A stretch of DNA of 32,985 nt from an uncultured Alistipes sp. (GCA_944321205.1 CALUKK010000117.1:1-32985), one strand, 5' to 3'. Positions 8,748 through 19,981 are shown, numbered from the stretch's first letter. Numbers and translations are program-made. The notes: generated from the sequence alone by a model not told the origin.

Positions 8748-9123
8748 AGCCGGAATCTCTTTTTCTGCAAGGGGCGGGAAGGGAGGGGTCCGGCAAGTCC
8801 GGAGCCGCCCCGAAGTCCCGCCTCTCAGGCGGGCCGGGCCTAAACCGTTCTTTTAGACCGGTACCTTTTGGTGTCAAAAGGTACCACCAAAACCATCCGC
8901 AAGTCGCTTTCGCGGGAATCGGCCAAAAGCCAAGCTGAGCGGGTGCAGAAAGATCAAGCCTATTCAGCCTCCCGCTCGGTTTTTGCGGCGCTTTTTGGGT
9001 CGGCAAAAAGCGCCATAAACAACTACGGATGCGCCCGACAGTGAAATCCGGTGGAAGGAGGTACTATCCGCTTCCGCATCAAAAAGGAGAAAAACGGAGA
9101 AACTATTCTTCCCGGTTTTTTCG
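8748..9123. repeat. non-coding stretch with three inverted repeats
   Basis: No convincing gene lies between the candidate RNA promoter and rarA. The stretch holds CCCGCC-TCTCA-GGCGGG (8817-8833), a perfect 11-bp inverted repeat GGTACCTTTTG/CAAAAGGTACC around GTGT (8860-8885), and a second perfect 11-bp repeat GGCGCTTTTTG/CAAAAAGCGCC around six bases (8987-9014). The last two share a CTTTTG/CAAAAG core. Short ORFs on both strands here have low-complexity, Pro/Arg/Lys-rich translations and look spurious. The architecture suggests a dispersed palindromic element, but this window has only one copy. Confidence 0.5.
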
Positions 9124-9131
9124 TATCTTTG
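9124..9131 (+). promoter_or_regulatory. -7 promoter element of rarA
   Basis: TATCTTTG is a perfect match to TAnnTTTG, 23 bases before the rarA ATG. The -33 region is pyrimidine-rich without a clear TTTG. Confidence 0.6.
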
Positions 9132-9154
9132 ACCCGTAAAAAACGTGCCGAGTC

Positions 9155-10432
9155 ATGCCCAATATCCCATTAGCCGAACGCCTGCGCCCGCAGACCCTCG
9201 ATGAATACATCGGGCAGGAGCATCTTGTGGGCCCCAAAGGTGTCTTCCGCAAATTCTTCGAGACGGGTAACGTCCCCTCGTTCATCCTCTGGGGACCGCC
9301 CGGAGTGGGGAAGACCACGCTGGCGCGAATCGTCGCCTCGCAACTCAACCGTCCGTTCTTCACCCTTTCGGCCGTTACGTCGGGCGTCAAGGAGGTTCGC
9401 GAAGTAATCGAATCAGCCCGTAAACAGCGCTTTTTCGACCAGCAGCCCCCGTTTCTTTTCATCGACGAGATCCACCGTTTCAACAAGTCACAGCAGGATT
9501 CGCTGCTGGGGGCCGTCGAGCAGGGAATCGTCACGCTGATCGGCGCCACGACCGAGAACCCCTCATTCGAGGTGATCTCCCCGCTGCTGAGCCGCTGCCA
9601 GGTCTACATCCTCAAGGCCCTGGAGGATGCCGATCTGCAAAAACTGCTCGACCGCGCATTGGCCAAGGACTCCGAACTGCGCGAACGCCAGATCGAGGTA
9701 CGGGAGACGGCGGCGCTGTTCCGCTTCTCGGGAGGCGATGCCCGCAAGCTGCTCAACATCCTCGACATCGTGGTCGGAGCCTCCGACGGCAAGGTGACGA
9801 TCACGGACCAGTACGTGCAGGACTGTCTCCAGGAGAACATCGCCCTCTACGACAAGAACGGAGAACAGCATTACGACATCATTTCGGCCTTCATCAAGTC
9901 GGTCCGGGGCAGCGACCCCAACGCCGCCATCTACTATCTGGCCCGGATGCTGGCCGGCGGCGAGGAGCCGCGTTTCATCGCCCGGCGGCTGGTGATCCTC
10001 GCCTCGGAGGACATCGGGCTCGCGAACCCCAACGCCCTGCTGCTGGCCAACGCCTGCTTCGACACGGTGCACAAGATCGGTATGCCCGAGGCACGCATCA
10101 CCCTGGCCGAAACGACGATCTATCTGGCCACCTCGCCCAAGAGCAACTCGGCCTACATGGCCATCAACAAGGCCCTCGCAATGGTCGAACACGACACGAC
10201 AAACCGTCCCGTACCGCTCCATCTGCGCAACGCCCCGACCCGTCTGATGAAGCAGGCCGGCTATGCCGAGGGCTACAAATACGCCCACGACTACGAGGGA
10301 CACTTCGCCGAACTGGAATTCCTGCCCGAATCGCTCTCCGGCACGAAATTCTACGAACCCGACACACAGAATGCCGCCGAGGCCAAGATTGCCGAACGCA
10401 TCGCCCGCCTCTGGAAAGACAAGTACAAATAG
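9155..10432 (+). CDS. rarA: replication-associated recombination ATPase RarA (MgsA)
   Basis: A 425-residue AAA+ ATPase of the RarA/MgsA/WRNIP1 family, which acts at stalled replication forks and interacts with SSB. It starts PLAERLRPQTLDEYIGQEHLVG, the family signature. Walker A is GPPGVGKT (residues 47-54), Walker B is FLFIDEIHRF (100-109), and IGATTENPSFE is the sensor 1 region. The C-terminal part holds the tetramerisation domain, with the conserved GSDPNAAIYYLARML and EDIGLANP stretches. It heads a same-strand run with a phosphoesterase 27 bp downstream and a ClpC-type gene, ending at the long hairpin at 13528-13590. Confidence 0.95.
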   Translation: MPNIPLAERLRPQTLDEYIGQEHLVGPKGVFRKFFETGNVPSFILWGPPGVGKTTLARIVASQLNRPFFTLSAVTSGVKEVREVIESARKQRFFDQQPPFLFIDEIHRFNKSQQDSLLGAVEQGIVTLIGATTENPSFEVISPLLSRCQVYILKALEDADLQKLLDRALAKDSELRERQIEVRETAALFRFSGGDARKLLNILDIVVGASDGKVTITDQYVQDCLQENIALYDKNGEQHYDIISAFIKSVRGSDPNAAIYYLARMLAGGEEPRFIARRLVILASEDIGLANPNALLLANACFDTVHKIGMPEARITLAETTIYLATSPKSNSAYMAINKALAMVEHDTTNRPVPLHLRNAPTRLMKQAGYAEGYKYAHDYEGHFAELEFLPESLSGTKFYEPDTQNAAEAKIAERIARLWKDKYK

Positions 10433-10459
10433 GCACGCGCAGGCCGCAATCCTCCCACC

Positions 10460-10981
10460 ATGAAACGCATAGGAATCATCTCCGATACGCACGGATGCTT
10501 TGACGAACCGTTGCGTGAATTTCTCAAGGATGTCGACGAGATCTGGCACGCCGGCGACATCGGATCGCTCGAACTGGCCGACCGCATCGCCTCGTTCAAG
10601 CCCCTGCGCGCCGTCAGCGGCAACATCGACGACGGGATCACCCGCCGCGTCTACCCGCTCTTCCAGTCGTTCGAGTGCGAGGGGGTACGGGTGCTGATGA
10701 CCCACATCGGAGGCTATCCGCGACGTTACGACCCGCGGGCCCTGCGGCAGATCCAGGCACTGCGCCCGAAACTCTTCATCGCCGGCCATTCGCACATCCT
10801 GAAGGTGATCTACGATCCCGTCTACGAGATGCTGACCGTCAACCCCGGGGCCGCCGGCGAACGCGGCTTCCACAAGGTCCGTACAGCCATCCGTCTGAAG
10901 TTCGAGGGCGGCGAAATGCACGACATGGAGGTCGGCGAATGGCCCCGGCGTCAGCACGATAGCAACGACGTGTCCGAATAG
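10460..10981 (+). CDS. YfcE/MJ0936-family metallophosphoesterase
   Basis: A 173-residue calcineurin-like phosphoesterase of the small YfcE type. All metal-ligand motifs are visible: D9 and H11 (ISDTHG), D33 (HAGDIG), N55 (SGNID), H82 (MTHIGG), and H110 and H112 (GHSH). These bind a di-metal centre, usually manganese. Family members hydrolyse phosphodiesters in vitro; the physiological substrate is generally unknown. It starts 27 bp after rarA and is probably cotranscribed with it. YfcE-like is a family call rather than a strict orthologue assignment, so I give no gene symbol. Confidence 0.9.
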   Translation: MKRIGIISDTHGCFDEPLREFLKDVDEIWHAGDIGSLELADRIASFKPLRAVSGNIDDGITRRVYPLFQSFECEGVRVLMTHIGGYPRRYDPRALRQIQALRPKLFIAGHSHILKVIYDPVYEMLTVNPGAAGERGFHKVRTAIRLKFEGGEMHDMEVGEWPRRQHDSNDVSE

Positions 10982-11049
10982 ACGATTCAGCCCGCATAAT
11001 AAACAGAAGCGTCCGGTCGTTAGTGTGGCGAATTTAACGACGACGCAAC

Positions 11050-13506
<2,457 letters not shown>

Positions 13507-13527
13507 TCCGCAGGACAACGTCTCACG

Positions 13528-13590
13528 ATCCGCCAGGCCCCGGGCGCTTTTCTTCCTCATCCGGGAAGAAAAAGCGCCCGGCTGGCGGAT
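13528..13590 (+). terminator. long hairpin after clpC
   Basis: Two arms of about 28 bases (13528-13556 and 13563-13590) pair with few bulges around a six-base loop; the core is CCGGGCGCTTTT against AAAAAGCGCCCGG. It begins 22 bases after the clpC stop and precedes the promoter of the MATE gene. There is no strong T tract after the outer stem, but the inner stem carries a T run, so it is a probable terminator. Confidence 0.7.
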
Positions 13591-13617
13591 TATCCGCTCT
13601 TTTCGGGAAGAATTTCG

Positions 13618-13625
13618 TACCTTTG
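13618..13625 (+). promoter_or_regulatory. -7 promoter element of the MATE gene
   Basis: TACCTTTG matches TAnnTTTG, 19 bases before the ATG. No clear -33 TTTG is seen. Confidence 0.55.
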
Positions 13626-13644
13626 CGGCCCAAACACGTTCCGC

Positions 13645-15006
13645 ATGACCTACCGTTTTTCAATCTATAAGGAACAATACCGACAGAACCTGCGGCTGGC
13701 CCTGCCCGTCGTGCTGACTCAGCTGGGGCAGATTCTCACGCAGTTTGCCGACAATCTGATGGTCGGCCGTTACGGCGGCAACGACCCCACACCGCTGGCT
13801 GCCGTATCGTTCGGCGGCTCGGTCTTCTTCATCCTCTTCATCGCCTCGATCGGCATCGCCCTGGGCATGACACCCCTGGTCGGAGAGCGCTACGTCCAGG
13901 GAGACCGCGCACAGGCCTCGAAGCTCCTCCAGAACGGCATCCTGTTCTACGGAGTGCTCGGGATGGCGATGTCCGCCCTCCAGTATGCCGCCATTCCGCT
14001 GCTCTACGCGCTGAACCAGCCCGCCGACGTCGTCGACATGGCCATCCCCTACTACAAGATGCTCGTATACAGCATGCCGGCCGTCATGCTCTTCTTCGCC
14101 TTCAAGCAGTTCCTCGAGGGCGTCGGAAATACCCGGGCCGAGATGTATGCCACGATCATCGCCAATGCGGCCAACATCGCTTTCAACTGGCTGTTCATCT
14201 ACGGCCGCTGCGGCATGCCCGAGATGGGGGCCGAAGGGGCCGGACTGGGAACCCTGCTGGCCCGGGTGATCGGCATGTTGATCATGATCGGATACTTTTG
14301 TGCCGGGAGCCGTTACAGACTCTATTTCCGGGGGTTTTCGTGGAGGGGTTTCTCGTGGAGAACCATTCGGGAACTCTTCCACATGGGAGGTCCCATTTCG
14401 TTGCAGATGTTCCTCGAATCCTCGGCCTTCGTCGGAACGGGCATCATGATGGGATGGTTCAACAAGCAGGCCCTGAGTGCCAACCAGATCGCCATGACAA
14501 TCGGCAACTGTGCCTTCATGATCGTCATGTCGATCGGTGCCGCCACCACGATCCGGGTCTCCCACTGCTACGGAGCCCGCAACATCGGAGAACTCTCCCT
14601 GGCCGCCAAGGCGTCATATCACCTCGTATTGGCCTGGAACGCCCTGGCCGCCCTGCTCTTCATCTCCCTGCGGCACATCATTCCCACGCTCTTCACCTCG
14701 AACCCCGAGGTCATCACCATCACCTCCCAACTGCTGGTTCTGGCCGCCCTGTACCAACTCTCGGACGGTGTGCAAAACGTCTCCGTGGGGATTCTGCGCG
14801 GCATTCAGGACGTGAAGATCATCATGCCGATCGCCTTCGTGGCTTACTGGCTGTTGAATCTTCCCGTAGGATATCTCCTGGGATTCACCCTCGGCATGGG
14901 TCCTTCGGGGCTCTTTCTGGGCTTCACTTTCGGACTCTCGGCGGCCGCCGTGCTGCTGATTCTGCGCATCCGCCACAGCGTGCGGAGACTTCACGCGGCA
15001 AAATAA
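13645..15006 (+). CDS. MATE-family multidrug/Na+ antiporter (NorM type)
   Basis: A 453-residue polytopic inner-membrane protein with about 12 hydrophobic segments in two similar halves. The start LALPVVLTQLGQILTQFADNLMVGR is the MATE signature of helix 1 (P and Q residues, then D-N-MVG), and the second half repeats a GGPISLQMFLE..F segment. MATE proteins export cationic drugs or metabolites in exchange for Na+ or H+. The substrate cannot be predicted. The gene has its own promoter and is followed after 50 bp by ricT, which also has a -7 element. Confidence 0.92.
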   Translation: MTYRFSIYKEQYRQNLRLALPVVLTQLGQILTQFADNLMVGRYGGNDPTPLAAVSFGGSVFFILFIASIGIALGMTPLVGERYVQGDRAQASKLLQNGILFYGVLGMAMSALQYAAIPLLYALNQPADVVDMAIPYYKMLVYSMPAVMLFFAFKQFLEGVGNTRAEMYATIIANAANIAFNWLFIYGRCGMPEMGAEGAGLGTLLARVIGMLIMIGYFCAGSRYRLYFRGFSWRGFSWRTIRELFHMGGPISLQMFLESSAFVGTGIMMGWFNKQALSANQIAMTIGNCAFMIVMSIGAATTIRVSHCYGARNIGELSLAAKASYHLVLAWNALAALLFISLRHIIPTLFTSNPEVITITSQLLVLAALYQLSDGVQNVSVGILRGIQDVKIIMPIAFVAYWLLNLPVGYLLGFTLGMGPSGLFLGFTFGLSAAAVLLILRIRHSVRRLHAAK

Positions 15007-15031
15007 TACGTGGCGGAATCAATTTTTTTCG

Positions 15032-15039
15032 TATCTTTA
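15032..15039 (+). promoter_or_regulatory. -7 promoter element of ricT
   Basis: TATCTTTA differs from TAnnTTTG only in the last base and lies 17 bases before the ricT ATG. A TGG stands 18 bases upstream as a poor -33 candidate. Confidence 0.45.
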
Positions 15040-15056
15040 CGCAAATTATACCCGAA

Positions 15057-16709
15057 ATGGAGATCGAAAAACAACATAACGGCGCCTGCAAACCCGAAGT
15101 GGGACGCGGATGCGCCTTCTGCAACTGCGGCTCGGAGCCCGAAGTCCGGCTCTGCGACGGTTGCTTCAAACTGCACGAAACACCCTGGCTCGACGAATAT
15201 CCCGTCAACGAACCCTCGGATATCGTCGAGGTGCGATTCAAGAATACCCGACGTTCGTTCTACCAGAACGTCAACCACCTCGACCTCAAGCGCGGTGACA
15301 TCGTGGCCGTCGAGGCCTCGCCCGGGCACGATATCGGCATCGTCTCGCTCACGGGCGACCTGGTGGCCCGGCAGATGCGCCGCATCGGATTCACCCCCTA
15401 CAACGGCGAGTACAAGAAGATCTACCGCAAGGCCAAACCCTACGACATCGAACGCTGGCAGGAGGCCATCGCCCTGGAACACGAAACGATGATCGCCTCG
15501 CGGCAGATCGCCGCAGACATGGGACTCAACATGAAGATCGGCGACGTCGAATACCAGGGAGACAAGATCAAGGCCATCTTCTACTACATCGCCGATGAAC
15601 GCGTCGACTTCCGCGAACTGATCAAGGTCTTCGCCGAACGCTTCCACATCCGCATCGAGATGAAGCAGATCGGAGCCCGGCAGGAGGCCGGACGCATCGG
15701 CGGTCTGGGCGCCTGCGGACGCGAACTATGCTGTGCCTCGTGGATGTCGACCTTCTCGAGCGTGACGACCGGCGCGGCCCGCGTACAGGACATCTCGCTC
15801 AATCCCCAGAAGCTGGCCGGGCAATGTTCGAAACTCAAGTGCTGCATGATGTACGAGTACGACGCCTATGTCGATGCACGGAAGGATTTCCCGCGCCTGC
15901 GCGAGCCGCTCGTGACCGAACAGGGTGAGTGGTTCCCGGTCAAGAGTGACGTATTGGCCGGAACGATGACCTTTTCGTCCTCCAAGGAGACGCTCTCGAA
16001 CGTCATCACGCTCTCCGTATCGCGCGTCAAAGAGATCCTGGCGCTGAACAGACAGGGCAAAAAGGTCGAGCAATTGCAGCCCGACGATGAGGTTCGTCCC
16101 GCGGTGGAGGAGCCCACCTACCGTTCGGAGGAGGACAGCATCACCCGCTTCGACCAGGCCAAACGCCGCAAACGGGGCGGCAAGAACAAAAACCGGAACA
16201 GCCAGAACGGACAAAACGGCCAGAACGGCCAGAACACCCGGGCCCAACAGGCGGCACCGACAGCAGCCGAAGATGGAGAGTCATCCCGCGAACAGACCCC
16301 CGGGAATCCGCAACGCCGCAACCCGCGAAACCGCAACAACGGCAATCAGAACGGGAATCGCGGCAACTCCGAGAAGAACGGCCCGAACACCCAGGGGGCC
16401 AGCAAAGGCAATGCGGCCGGTGAGAATACCCCGAAGCCCCGACAGGAGAACGGACGTCGCGGCAATGGGGAGAATCGCGACAACCGCGAGCCTCGACAGG
16501 AGAACGCCAACCGGGATCCGCGCGAAAAGAGTGACAACGAAGCAAACGGGAAAACAAACGGAGACAACACCGCCTCCCCACGCGAAGGCGGCAACCGCAA
16601 TCATCGCCGCAACCACCGTCGTGGCGCAAACGGCAACAACGCCCGGAACGATCGTGGAGATTCCCGCAATACGGGATCGTCTAACGGCTCCACCCCTCCA
16701 AACGAATAA
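15057..16709 (+). CDS. ricT: RicT/PSP1-domain protein with long Asn-rich tail
   Basis: A 550-residue protein. The N-terminal about 40 residues are cysteine-rich (C11, C19, C22, C24, C33, C36). The central PSP1 domain (about 55-310) has the family cysteines C220, C225 and C226 (ACGRELCC) and C257, C262 and C263 (CSKLKCC). In Bacillus RicT (YaaT), cysteines of this domain bind a [4Fe-4S] cluster with RicA and RicF and affect RNA processing by RNase Y. From about residue 365 to the end, the chain is a low-complexity tail rich in Asn, Gly, Arg and Gln (NSQNGQNGQNGQN), predicted to be disordered. The ATG at 15057 follows its own -7 element. gldH follows directly, an arrangement known in Bacteroidota. 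RicA/RicF partners are not in the window. Confidence 0.85.
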   Translation: MEIEKQHNGACKPEVGRGCAFCNCGSEPEVRLCDGCFKLHETPWLDEYPVNEPSDIVEVRFKNTRRSFYQNVNHLDLKRGDIVAVEASPGHDIGIVSLTGDLVARQMRRIGFTPYNGEYKKIYRKAKPYDIERWQEAIALEHETMIASRQIAADMGLNMKIGDVEYQGDKIKAIFYYIADERVDFRELIKVFAERFHIRIEMKQIGARQEAGRIGGLGACGRELCCASWMSTFSSVTTGAARVQDISLNPQKLAGQCSKLKCCMMYEYDAYVDARKDFPRLREPLVTEQGEWFPVKSDVLAGTMTFSSSKETLSNVITLSVSRVKEILALNRQGKKVEQLQPDDEVRPAVEEPTYRSEEDSITRFDQAKRRKRGGKNKNRNSQNGQNGQNGQNTRAQQAAPTAAEDGESSREQTPGNPQRRNPRNRNNGNQNGNRGNSEKNGPNTQGASKGNAAGENTPKPRQENGRRGNGENRDNREPRQENANRDPREKSDNEANGKTNGDNTASPREGGNRNHRRNHRRGANGNNARNDRGDSRNTGSSNGSTPPNE

Positions 16710-16755
16710 CCGCCCACAACGTGGAGGAAAAGGATAGACCGAAGATGATGCAACG

Positions 16756-17196
16756 GTGAAGAGACGGATCCGACAAATCATATGGTGCAGCGTGTTTCTG
16801 ACGGGAGGCGCCAGTTGTTCGTCACCCTATCAGAGTGCCGTAACGGACATTCCGGCCCGGAAGTGGAGCGAAGCCATCGAGATCCGGATGGAGAATGCCG
16901 ATACGCTGACGTTGCGCGATGCCGCGCTCTTTCTGCGTTGTAACGACCGTTTTACGGAGGATACGCTCACGGTCCGCATCGCCACCCTCTCACCGGATTC
17001 CCTGCGTTTCGAGGAGTCCTTTCTGCTGGCCATCACCCGCAAGAACACACCTGCAGCCTTGATGCACGAATACCTGATCCCCTACCGCCGGCGGATCCGA
17101 CTCTCCCGGACGGGGGAATATCGCCTCGTTGTCACCCCCGAGCGCAGCGTACGCGGCGTCGAGGCTGTCGGAATCCGGCTCTCGAAAAGCAACTGA
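16756..17196 (+). CDS. gldH: GldH-like lipoprotein
   Basis: A 146-residue lipoprotein with signal peptide and lipobox GASC (Cys21). The frame has only a GTG at 16756 as start, because a stop lies just upstream and the nearby ATGs are out of frame. The mature part resembles GldH: DIPARKW near the start, then the alternating strands DTLTLRDAALFLRCNDRF and LTVRIATLSPD, and an ending EYRLVVTPERSVRGVEAVGIRLSKS. GldH is required for gliding in Flavobacterium and is retained next to ricT in many non-gliding Bacteroidales. No other gliding or type IX secretion gene is visible here. The conservation is weak, so the name is moderately sure. Confidence 0.65.
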   Translation: MKRRIRQIIWCSVFLTGGASCSSPYQSAVTDIPARKWSEAIEIRMENADTLTLRDAALFLRCNDRFTEDTLTVRIATLSPDSLRFEESFLLAITRKNTPAALMHEYLIPYRRRIRLSRTGEYRLVVTPERSVRGVEAVGIRLSKSN

Positions 17197-17241
17197 CCCC
17201 ATCCCTCCCCAAAACCTACCACCACCAAGCAACAGACATCC

Positions 17242-17994
17242 ATGGGAAAAGACAAACTCCGCCGTTTTCGCGAGAATCTCACCTTCGCCTGCTTCGTACA
17301 ACCCGAATTCGAGGAGGTTTTCCGGCACGACCACCCGCTCAAGGGGCATTGGAACACGGATTTCTTCCACAACGACCATCCCATCGTCCTCGAACTCGGA
17401 TGCGGCAAGGGGGAATATACCGTAGCCCTGGCCGAACGGGACCCCGCCCGCAACTACATCGGCATCGATATCAAGGGGGCGCGGATGTGGCGCGGGGCAA
17501 AAACCGCAACCGAACGCGGCATGACAAACGTCGGATTCCTGCGCACCCGGATCGAATTCATCAACGGGCTCTTCGCCGAAAACGAGGTCGCCGAGATCTG
17601 GATTACCTTCCCCGATCCCCAGCTCAAGACGCGTCGTGCCAAAAAACGTCTCACCTCGCCGCTCTTTCTCGAATATTACGCCCGGATGCTGCGGCCCGAC
17701 GGTGCAATCAACCTCAAAACCGACTCGAAACACCTCTATGCCTATACGAACGAGGTGATTCACCGATTCGGACTTCCGTGCGAAGTCTCCGAACCGGACA
17801 TCTACGGCTCGGGCCATGCCGACGAGACGCTCTCGGTAAAGACCGCCTACGAGGAGCGATTCCTCGGGATGGGGCTTCCGATCACCTACACGCGCTTCCG
17901 CCTCGAGGGACGGCGCGACTTTCCGTGGTTTGACTGGGAGGAGGACGAAAAACTCGAAAAAGATGCCGAAGAGGCCAGAAGGGCCGGACGTTAA
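17242..17994 (+). CDS. trmB: tRNA (guanine-N7)-methyltransferase TrmB
   Basis: TrmB methylates G46 in the variable loop of tRNAs using S-adenosylmethionine. The 250-residue protein has the SAM-binding motif VLELGCGKGEY (49-59), IGIDIKGARMW as the acidic strand, and the family-specific ITFPDPQLKTRRAKKR and LKTDS..LY motifs, which form the tRNA and catalytic site. It starts 45 bp after gldH on the same strand and its stop codon lies inside a terminator hairpin, so it is probably the last gene of the ricT-gldH-trmB run. Confidence 0.95.
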   Translation: MGKDKLRRFRENLTFACFVQPEFEEVFRHDHPLKGHWNTDFFHNDHPIVLELGCGKGEYTVALAERDPARNYIGIDIKGARMWRGAKTATERGMTNVGFLRTRIEFINGLFAENEVAEIWITFPDPQLKTRRAKKRLTSPLFLEYYARMLRPDGAINLKTDSKHLYAYTNEVIHRFGLPCEVSEPDIYGSGHADETLSVKTAYEERFLGMGLPITYTRFRLEGRRDFPWFDWEEDEKLEKDAEEARRAGR

Positions 17995-18010
17995 GTCCGA
18001 CCCTTCTTTC
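17978..18010 (+). terminator. terminator overlapping the trmB stop codon
   Basis: GAAGGGCCGGAC (17978-17989) and GTCCGACCCTTC (17995-18006) form a 12-bp stem with one mismatch around a loop that contains the TAA stop, followed by a short T-rich run. Confidence 0.65.
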
Positions 18011-18138
18011 GATACCGGATTCCGCCACGGAAAGAGATTCCGGCACGTTGGAGATGCCGCATCCCGGCTACCGACAGGCCGTCGACACCCGGTCGTCCGG
18101 GGCCGCAGCATCCCGTCTCACCGATCCGCCGCTCGGGC

Positions 18139-19236
18139 TCACTGCAACCCCAACAGTTCCATGATACGCCGCGACAGTTCGCTATTTTCCATCACGCCGT
18201 GGATACGGTCGGCTCCCGTTCCATACAGATAGACCGGAACCATTGTAGCCGAGTGATTATGGGTCGAGAAATTGTAGCGGGCATTACCGTTGGCTCGGGT
18301 AAAATCCTTCTCCACCCCGGGAAGCGAAAGTCCTCCCGTCTCGTGGTCGGCCGCAATGACAACCAGCACCCCGGGGGTCCGGTCGGCATAATCCATCGCC
18401 ACGGCTACCGTACGCTCGAAATCCCGCAACTCGGCCTGCATCCATTCGATATCGTTGGCATGCCCGGCCGAGTCGATCTGCGACCCCTCCACCATCAGCA
18501 GAAAGCCGGTACCACGATCCGCCGCCTCGTTTCCGAGCAATTCAAGAGCCTTGCGCGTAGCCCGGGGCAGGAAATCCCCGCGTTCCGGAGCCGGAGCCAG
18601 ATGCTTTTCGGCCGCCACGCACAAAACACGACCCCGGGTCAGGGTATCGGTCGCAGCAAGCGTTTCCGTGACGAAATACCCGCGTCGGCGAAAGGCGTCC
18701 AAACCACTGCCGCCCTCGGGACACTCCTCCGCAAGCCACTTGCGGCCGCCCCCGAACAACACGTCAACGTCGCTCTCCATCAGGTCCCGGGTAATGGATA
18801 ATGTCTCGTTCCGATTGTTCTCATGCGCATAGAAGGCCGCCGGAGTGGCATGCTGCAGATAGCAGGTTACGGCAATTCCCGTCGGCATGCCCTGCTGCTG
18901 AGCCCGCGTCATCATCGACCGCAAGGAATTTCCCGCCAGATCGACCCCCAGCATTCCGTTACCGGTCTTTGTTGCCGACGAAAGAGCCGTTCCGGCCGCT
19001 GCCGAATCGGTGACACGGCTGTTCGCCGAGCGCGTCCGGATCAAGGCAACACCCTGTGCCCGATCAAAAGCCGTCAACGTATCCCCCTTTTCAAGTTGCA
19101 ACATCGACACCTGGGCCAGACCCATGCCGTCCCCGATCAGAAAGATCAGGCTTCGAACCGAACCGTCGCCATCCGAGGCCAGCACCAAAGTCGTCGCAAA
19201 AAGCCCCGCAAGAAGGCTTCCTATTCTCTTTTTCAT
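18139..19236 (-). CDS. phoA: alkaline phosphatase (PhoA family), exported
   Basis: A 365-residue metal-dependent phosphomonoesterase. The ATG at 19236 (MKKRIGSLLAGLFATTLVLAS) gives a standard signal peptide; an upstream in-frame ATG at 19260 would overlap the promoter. Family motifs are IFLIGDGMG (D36, zinc/magnesium ligand), VTDSAAAGTA with nucleophile Ser78, VEGSQIDSAGH, AADHETGG and THNHSA with the last zinc-binding His. The short length puts it in the compact bacterial group, without the large insertions of eukaryotic enzymes. It is convergent with trmB and divergent from ung. A phosphate-starvation operator cannot be recognised here, so regulation is unknown. Confidence 0.92.
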   Translation of the reverse strand: MKKRIGSLLAGLFATTLVLASDGDGSVRSLIFLIGDGMGLAQVSMLQLEKGDTLTAFDRAQGVALIRTRSANSRVTDSAAAGTALSSATKTGNGMLGVDLAGNSLRSMMTRAQQQGMPTGIAVTCYLQHATPAAFYAHENNRNETLSITRDLMESDVDVLFGGGRKWLAEECPEGGSGLDAFRRRGYFVTETLAATDTLTRGRVLCVAAEKHLAPAPERGDFLPRATRKALELLGNEAADRGTGFLLMVEGSQIDSAGHANDIEWMQAELRDFERTVAVAMDYADRTPGVLVVIAADHETGGLSLPGVEKDFTRANGNARYNFSTHNHSATMVPVYLYGTGADRIHGVMENSELSRRIMELLGLQ

Positions 19237-19257
19237 ACTCCACGAAGGTTTTACATG

Positions 19258-19265
19258 CAAAGATA
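19258..19265 (-). promoter_or_regulatory. -7 promoter element of the alkaline phosphatase gene
   Basis: On the minus strand TATCTTTG matches TAnnTTTG exactly, 21 bases before the ATG at 19236. The -33 region lacks TTTG, which could mean dependence on an activator. Confidence 0.6.
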
Positions 19266-19318
19266 CCTCTTTTATCGAACTTTTTACTACATTTACGCTA
19301 CTTTAACTACCTTGTAAC

Positions 19319-19981
19319 ATGGATGTAAGAATCGCCGCGGACTGGAAAGAGATTCTCGCTCCGGAGTTCGAAAAACCCTATTTTGCCCAACTCACCGATT
19401 TCGTACGTCAGGAGTATGCCTCGCACCGTATCTATCCGCGAGGAAGCAATATCTTCCGGGCCTTCGACAAATGCCCTTTCAGCCAGTTGAAGGTGGTTAT
19501 CATCGGGCAGGATCCCTATCACGGCCCCGGACAGGCCAACGGACTCTGCTTTTCGGTAGCTGACGGAATTCCCTTTCCGCCGTCGTTGCAGAACATCTTC
19601 AAGGAGGTGGCCGACGACACGGGACGTCCGATTCCCTCCAGCGGGAATCTCGATCGCTGGGCTGAACAGGGGGTTTTGTTGTTGAACGCCGTGCTGACGG
19701 TCCGGGCTCACGAGGCGGCATCACATGCCGGACGAGGTTGGGAGACCTTCACCGATGCCGTTGTGCGGGCCATTGCCGAGCGCAAGCAGGGAATTGTCTA
19801 CATGCTCTGGGGCAGCTATGCCCAGCGAAAGGGCGCCATTGCCGACCCGACGCGTAACCTCATTCTGAAGGCGCCGCACCCCTCGCCGCTTTCGGTCTAC
19901 CGCGGGTTCTTCGGCTGTCACCACTTCTCGCAGGCCAATGAATACCTCCGAAGTCTGGGCAAGGAGCCCATCAACTGGTAG
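19319..19981 (+). CDS. ung: uracil-DNA glycosylase, family 1
   Basis: Removes uracil from DNA to start base-excision repair. The 220-residue protein has motif A GQDPYHG (catalytic Asp65, with His68), the uracil-contact segment GLCFSV, LLNAVLTVR, and motif B HPSPLS with its catalytic His followed by YRGFFGC. The order and length are normal for the family. It is divergent from the alkaline phosphatase gene. The intergenic has only a weak TACCTTG promoter-like string just before the ATG. Confidence 0.97.
   Translation: MDVRIAADWKEILAPEFEKPYFAQLTDFVRQEYASHRIYPRGSNIFRAFDKCPFSQLKVVIIGQDPYHGPGQANGLCFSVADGIPFPPSLQNIFKEVADDTGRPIPSSGNLDRWAEQGVLLLNAVLTVRAHEAASHAGRGWETFTDAVVRAIAERKQGIVYMLWGSYAQRKGAIADPTRNLILKAPHPSPLSVYRGFFGCHHFSQANEYLRSLGKEPINW

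Noticed and set aside
8683-9006. 107-codon minus-strand ORF and an overlapping plus-strand 107-codon ORF upstream of rarA
   Set aside because: Both translate across perfect inverted repeats and low-complexity GC-rich sequence, give Pro/Arg/Lys-rich products with no recognisable motif, and cross the promoter of the candidate RNA.
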